From: Paenibacillus thiaminolyticus
Lineage (GTDB): Bacteria; Bacillota; Bacilli; Paenibacillales; Paenibacillaceae
DNA: 64,000 bases
Assembly: GCF_007066085.1 (NCBI RefSeq)
Contig: NZ_CP041405.1
Coordinates: forward strand, 6,231,501 to 6,295,500
Direction of reading: 5' to 3'
Positions 60,217 to 64,000 of this stretch are shown piece by piece. Position numbers and translations under genes: made by a program. Within the stretch, counting starts at the first letter, position 1; each line of letters begins with the position of its first letter. The notes under the pieces were generated by a model, which was not told the origin of the DNA, ran no database searches, and worked only from the letters and a program-made list of their open reading frames with translations.

Positions 60217-61491
60217 GTGGAGAAAGTGCAGTTAAGTAACGGTCTGCGGGTCGTTATGGAAAAAATACCAACCTGCCGTTCCGTGTCATTCGGCATTTGG
60301 GTGAAGACTGGTTCACGCAATGAGTATGAGACGACCAACGGTATTTCTCATTTTATTGAACACATGATGTTCAAAGGTACGGAGCGGTTCGATGCCAAGG
60401 CGATCGCGGATTCGTTCGACGCAATCGGAGGGAATGTGAATGCATTTACTTCGAAGGAATATACGTGCTACTATGCGAAAGTGCTGGATGAGCATCTTCC
60501 GATAGCCGTAGATGTGCTGTCGGACATGTTTTTCCGTTCCGCCTTGCAGGCAGAAGAGCTGAGCAAGGAGAAGAACGTCATACTCGAGGAAATCGCCATG
60601 TATGAAGACACCCCCGACGATACGGTGCACGATCTCGTCACGCGTGCCGCCTATGGGGGCCATCCGCTCGCGTATCCGATTCTCGGAACGAGGGAACGTC
60701 TGGAGCCAATGGGGTCTGCCGACTTGCGCCAATACATGCAGGAGCACTATACGATTGAAAATACGGTGATCGCCGTGGCGGGCAATTTCGATGCCTCCCT
60801 ATTGGAGCTGCTGGAGAAGCATTTTGGATATTTCCACAATTCCCGACCGTCTAACGAGGTGTCGGCGCCGATATTCGACGGGAGCTCGATCTTCCATCAG
60901 AAGAAGACCGAGCAGAATCATATTTGCTTGAGCTTGCCAGGCTGCTCCATGACCGATCCGCGGCTCTATGCCATGATCTTATTGAATAACGTTATCGGAG
61001 GCGGCATGAGCTCGCGCCTGTTCCAGGAGATCCGCGAGAAGCGTGGCTTGGCCTATGCGGTCTACTCCTATCATTCCTCGCATGCGGATTGCGGACTGTT
61101 CACCCTCTATGCGGGCACGGCGCCGAAGCAGACGCAAGAGGTGCTGGACATTACGCTCGAGGTGCTTGGCAATCTTGCTGCGCACGGTCTGACGCAGGAT
61201 GAATTGAAGAAGGGCAAGGAGCAGTTGAAAGGAAGCTTGATTCTGGGGCTGGAGAGCACCGGCGCCCGGATGAACCGGTTGGGCAAGAACGAGTTGATGC
61301 TTGGCCGGCACTATACATTAGATGAAATTATTGCGCGGATCGATTCGATTACGATGGATGACATTACATATGTTTTATCCCGCATGCTGTCCGAGCCGTT
61401 TGCCGCGGCCATGGTTGGAGCGAACGATCGCGCAATTTCGGCTTTCAGGAGGGATTACTTTGTTACAGCAAGTCCATCAAGTTCAAATTAA
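60217..61491 (+). CDS. mlpA: MlpA-like M16 (pitrilysin) metalloprotease
   Basis: This is an M16B peptidase of 424 residues. The inverted zinc motif HFIEH is at residues 45-49 with the downstream Glu region (LSKEKNVILEEIAMYEDTPD), and the second half has the RGLAYAVYSYHSS segment. B. subtilis MlpA (YmxG) lies at the same place and affects regulation of protease production, with a possible role around sporulation. GTG 60217 follows GAGGAGG. It overlaps dut by 32 bp. Confidence 0.93.
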   Translation: MEKVQLSNGLRVVMEKIPTCRSVSFGIWVKTGSRNEYETTNGISHFIEHMMFKGTERFDAKAIADSFDAIGGNVNAFTSKEYTCYYAKVLDEHLPIAVDVLSDMFFRSALQAEELSKEKNVILEEIAMYEDTPDDTVHDLVTRAAYGGHPLAYPILGTRERLEPMGSADLRQYMQEHYTIENTVIAVAGNFDASLLELLEKHFGYFHNSRPSNEVSAPIFDGSSIFHQKKTEQNHICLSLPGCSMTDPRLYAMILLNNVIGGGMSSRLFQEIREKRGLAYAVYSYHSSHADCGLFTLYAGTAPKQTQEVLDITLEVLGNLAAHGLTQDELKKGKEQLKGSLILGLESTGARMNRLGKNELMLGRHYTLDEIIARIDSITMDDITYVLSRMLSEPFAAAMVGANDRAISAFRRDYFVTASPSSSN

Positions 61492-61918
61492 AAAATTGCC
61501 CGGCAACGAAGACATTCCGTTGCCGCAGAAAATGTCCGATCTGGCGGCAGGCTTTGATCTGTATGCGGCGGTACAGGAGCCGCTGACGCTGGCTCCCGGC
61601 CACCGCGCCCTGGTGCCGGCCGGATTCGCGATGGCGATGCCGCCATATCTGGAAGCGCAGATTCGTCCACGCAGCGGACTAGCCTTCAAGCATGGCATCA
61701 CTTGCCTCAATTCGCCGGGAACGATTGACGCGGATTATCGCGGCGAGGTGAAGGTGCTGCTTGTCAATCTCGGACAGCAGCATTTCACGATTGAGCGCAA
61801 GGAGCGGATTGCGCAGATGGTGCTCCAGTTCGTGCCGCAGATCGAATTGACCGAAGTGAATGAGCTGTCCGACACCGCTCGCGGCGAAGGCGGCTTCGGC
61901 CACACCGGAACGAAATAG
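61460..61918 (+). CDS. dut: dUTP diphosphatase
   Basis: Trimeric dUTPase hydrolyses dUTP to dUMP, limiting uracil in DNA. All five motifs are present in the 152 residues: AAGFDLYAA, PRSGLAFKHGI, GTIDADYRGEVKVLL, RIAQMVL, and the C-terminal ARGEGGFGHTG. The start is TTG 61460 behind AGGAGGGA, inside the end of mlpA; an upstream in-frame start at 61322 lacks support. In B. subtilis this slot holds ymxH, which is missing here. Confidence 0.92.
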   Translation: MLQQVHQVQIKKLPGNEDIPLPQKMSDLAAGFDLYAAVQEPLTLAPGHRALVPAGFAMAMPPYLEAQIRPRSGLAFKHGITCLNSPGTIDADYRGEVKVLLVNLGQQHFTIERKERIAQMVLQFVPQIELTEVNELSDTARGEGGFGHTGTK

Positions 61919-61927
61919 GTTGCCAAT

Positions 61928-61958
61928 GCAGTCACTCTTACGAAGTGGCTGCTTTTTT
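61928..61958 (+). terminator. Terminator after dut
   Basis: GCAGTCACT (61928-61936) pairs with AGTGGCTGC (61944-61952), 9 bp with one G-T pair and a 7-nt loop, followed by six T residues. It ends the ylxY-mlpA-dut unit before the DPA genes. Confidence 0.85.
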
Positions 61959-62117
61959 GATCTTTCAGTTCGGGACGAAAGACGAACGGCCGCATGCAGC
62001 CGGTCCGTCGCAGGAGAACGGCCAACCGCGTTCCTCCTTCCGGTTGCCGGTGCACCTTTTGTGGGCTCGCGAATAAGATGTTCTATACACTGCGGGGATA
62101 AGGAGTGAACGGCAAGC

Positions 62118-63020
62118 ATGTTAACCGGAGTTCAAGTGGTGTTCATCGGCGGCGACGCCCGGCAGCTTGAGATCATTCAGAAGCTATCCGAGCTGGACGC
62201 CACCGTTATTCTAGCGGGCTATGAACAGCTCCAAAATCCGTTCCACGGCGTTCAGCGCCAGCCGTTGACACCGGAGTTGCTGAAAAAGGCGGACGCGGTC
62301 GTCCTGCCGGCGGTAGGGACGGATGACAAAGGCAAGGTTCATGCCATATTCACGTCGGAAGAGCTGATTCTGTCGGAAGAGCATGTGGCCGCCTTGCCGG
62401 AGCATGCCGTACTGTTTACCGGAATGGCGAAGCCATATTTAAGCGAGCTGTGCACGAAATACCGGCTGAAGCTGTTCGAGCTGTTCGACAGGGATGACGT
62501 GGCGATATATAATTCGATACCGACCGCCGAGGGCGCCCTCATGATGGCGATTCAGCATACGGACATTACGCTGCATGGTTCCGAGTCGGTCGTGCTCGGC
62601 ATGGGACGGACCGGATTTACGATGGCGCGGACGCTGCTTGGCGTCGGAGCACGGGTGCGGATTGGGGTAAGGCGGAACGAGCACTTCGCCAGAGCGACGG
62701 AGATGGGCTTCAGCCCTTTCTATGTCAGCGATCTGGCGCGCGAAGTGTCGAACATCGACTTGCTTTTTAATACGATTCCGACTATGATAGTCACAGCGCA
62801 GGTCATTGCCCAAATACCCCATCGCGCGGTCATTATCGACCTGGCCTCGATGCCCGGAGGCGTCGACTTCCGGTTCGCCGAGAAGCGCGGAATCAAGGCG
62901 ATGCTGGCCCCGGGATTGCCGGGGATCGTCGCTCCGAAGACCGCGGGACGCATCTTAGCTCAGAGCATCTCACAGCTGCTCCAGGAGTCCATGATGGAAC
63001 GGGGGGGAATCGGGCAATGA
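62118..63020 (+). CDS. dpaA: Dipicolinate synthase subunit A
   Basis: DpaA (SpoVFA) with DpaB converts dihydrodipicolinate to dipicolinic acid in the mother cell; DPA fills the spore core. The 300-residue protein has an N-terminal domain and a Rossmann dehydrogenase domain with VVLGMGRTGFTMARTLLGVG (about 158-177). GGATAAGGAG precedes the ATG. No clear sigma-K promoter was found in the 160 bp after the dut terminator. It overlaps dpaB by 4 bp. Confidence 0.95.
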   Translation: MLTGVQVVFIGGDARQLEIIQKLSELDATVILAGYEQLQNPFHGVQRQPLTPELLKKADAVVLPAVGTDDKGKVHAIFTSEELILSEEHVAALPEHAVLFTGMAKPYLSELCTKYRLKLFELFDRDDVAIYNSIPTAEGALMMAIQHTDITLHGSESVVLGMGRTGFTMARTLLGVGARVRIGVRRNEHFARATEMGFSPFYVSDLAREVSNIDLLFNTIPTMIVTAQVIAQIPHRAVIIDLASMPGGVDFRFAEKRGIKAMLAPGLPGIVAPKTAGRILAQSISQLLQESMMERGGIGQ

Positions 63021-63601
63021 ATTACAAGGGAATCACGGTAGGTTATGCGCTGACGGGATCTCACTGCACGTTCGAGGAAGTGATGCCCCAGATTCAGCGG
63101 TTCGTCGATGGGGGAGCAAGGGTCATTCCAATCGCTTCGAATACGGTCATGACGACGGACACACGGTTCGGAACATCGCAAGGGTGGCAAATGCAGTTGA
63201 AAGAAATAACGGGGAATGATATTATTTCTACAATTGTGGAGGCGGAGCCGCTTGGCCCGTCCAAGCTGCTGGACGTTATGGTTATCGCTCCTTGCACGGG
63301 CAATACGACGAGCAAGCTGGCGAACGCGATGACAGACAGCCCGGTCCTGATGGCCGCCAAGGCGCAGATGCGCAATCAACGTCCGCTCGTGCTGGCTATC
63401 TCCACGAATGACGGCCTTGGATTGAATGCGGCCAATATCGCCAAGCTGTTAGTGGCGAAGAACATATACTTCGTTCCATTCGGGCAGGACAATCCGGTTC
63501 AGAAGCCGAATTCGCTGGTCGCCCGCATGGATCTCGTGCCCGAGACCTGTATTGCGGCGCTGGAGGGCAGACAGCTTCAGCCGCTGCTGGTGGAACGTTA
63601 A
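63017..63601 (+). CDS. dpaB: Dipicolinate synthase subunit B
   Basis: DpaB (SpoVFB) is the flavoprotein-like subunit of dipicolinate synthase. The 194-residue product begins MNYKGITVGYALTGSHCTFE and has the family segment PCTGNTTSKLANAMTDSPVL, resembling the FMN-binding decarboxylase fold. The ATGA overlap with dpaA indicates coupled synthesis of the two subunits. Confidence 0.95.
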   Translation: MNYKGITVGYALTGSHCTFEEVMPQIQRFVDGGARVIPIASNTVMTTDTRFGTSQGWQMQLKEITGNDIISTIVEAEPLGPSKLLDVMVIAPCTGNTTSKLANAMTDSPVLMAAKAQMRNQRPLVLAISTNDGLGLNAANIAKLLVAKNIYFVPFGQDNPVQKPNSLVARMDLVPETCIAALEGRQLQPLLVER

Positions 63602-63626
63602 CCAATGAACATAACTTAGTGGATCA

Positions 63627-63662
63627 TCTGCCGAGGGACGCTACCTTGCATCCCTCGACAGA
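63627..63662 (+). other. Stem-loop between dpaB and asd
   Basis: TCTGCCGAGGGA (63627-63638) pairs with TCCCTCGACAGA (63651-63662) with one internal mismatch and a 12-nt loop. The bases after it (TTGATATAGA) are not a T tract. It may be a weak terminator or a leader hairpin for asd. Confidence 0.45.
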
Positions 63663-63698
63663 TTGATATAGACGATGGCCAGAGGGGAGAAACGACAT

Positions 63699-64000
63699 AT
63701 GACGAATCAGAAGCGGTACAATGTTGCAGTAGTCGGCGCAACTGGCGCCGTAGGGGAACAGATTATCAAATTGCTGGAACAACGTCAATTTCCCATTGAG
63801 ACGCTGACATTGCTGTCATCCGCGCGTTCTGCCGGAACGAAGATTGTATTTAATGGTCAGGAGATTACGGTGCAGGAAGCGAAGCCGGAGAGCTTCAAGG
63901 GGATAGATATTGCCTTGTTCAGCGCAGGCGGCGACGTGTCGAAGGCGCTTGCTCCGGAAGCGATCAAGCGGGGAACGGTATGCATTGACAACACGAACGC
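63699..64000 (+). CDS. asd: Aspartate-semialdehyde dehydrogenase, 5' part
   Basis: Asd makes aspartate semialdehyde, the branch point toward lysine, DAP, DPA and threonine/methionine. About 100 residues are present, cut by the window end. The NADP-binding VVGATGAVGEQIIKLLEQRQ starts near residue 12, followed by LTLLSSARSAGTKI and LFSAGGDVS. ATG 63699 follows AGAGGGGAGA. It fits beside dpaAB because its product feeds dihydrodipicolinate. Confidence 0.95.
   Translation, partial: MTNQKRYNVAVVGATGAVGEQIIKLLEQRQFPIETLTLLSSARSAGTKIVFNGQEITVQEAKPESFKGIDIALFSAGGDVSKALAPEAIKRGTVCIDNTN

Noticed and set aside
62041..62117. Sigma-K or sigma-E promoter of dpaAB
   Set aside because: ATACACT near 62095 is the only -10-like match and no -35 element lies at the correct distance; expected from biology but not supported by the sequence.

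Overview
The window is a gene-dense bacterial chromosome segment with every convincing gene on the + strand. Gene order (hslU / fla-che operon / rpsB-tsf-pyrH-frr-uppS-cdsA-dxr-rseP-proS-polC / rimP-nusA-ylxR-ylxQ-infB-rbfA-nrnA-truB-ribF-rpsO-pnp / ylxY-mlpA-dut-dpaA-dpaB-asd), a PolC-type replicase, dipicolinate synthase genes and a sigma-D-type factor point to a spore-forming, motile member of the Bacillales. The moderately high GC, long low-complexity linkers, dut beside the pitrilysin gene and a short archaeal/eukaryote-type ProRS fit Paenibacillus best. The genus is inferred from gene order and style, not from a search.

Region 1 (1-711) is the 3' part of hslU and its terminator. Region 2 (712-974) is an AT-rich control region with three Spo0A-box-like TGTCGAA cores and a dyad; codY, which sits here in B. 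subtilis, is absent. Region 3 (975-32429) is the fla/che locus. It encodes rod and basal body (flgBC, fliE, fliF), switch (fliG, fliM, fliY), export apparatus (fliHIJ, fliOPQR, flhBA), hook assembly (fliK, flgD, a FlgG/FlgE-type hook protein), motor accessories (swrD, fliL), placement factors (flhF, flhG), chemotaxis (cheY, cheB, cheA, cheW, cheC, cheD), sigD, an unknown membrane protein, a FapA/DUF342 protein and a small conserved protein, and ends at a good terminator. An 860-bp gene-free stretch (31188-32048) inside it is built from three kinds of tandem repeat plus TGCAG-rich motifs.

Region 4 (32546-33740) holds a SwrB/DUF6115-like protein overlapping a membrane-anchored protein with an MltG-like LysM fold but no catalytic domain. 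Region 5 (33755-47258) runs from translation (rpsB, tsf, frr) and UMP kinase through undecaprenyl diphosphate, CDP-diacylglycerol and MEP-pathway enzymes to the site-2 protease, ProRS and PolC. Region 6 (47316-58988) is the nusA-infB operon with a strong promoter and a conserved-looking hairpin leader, then rpsO and pnp with their own signals. Region 7 (59153-64000) carries late-sporulation and lysine/DPA-branch genes: a deacetylase-fold protein lacking the usual catalytic Asp pair, a pitrilysin protease, dUTPase, both dipicolinate synthase subunits and the start of asd.

Scattered through the intergenic spaces are five copies of a short palindromic repeat (core GAGGTNGTTCAAAANGTCCG). No tRNA, rRNA, IS element, prophage, CRISPR array or defence system was seen. 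The most interesting material is non-coding (the repeat family, the repeat-built gap, the Spo0A-like cluster) plus a few altered proteins.
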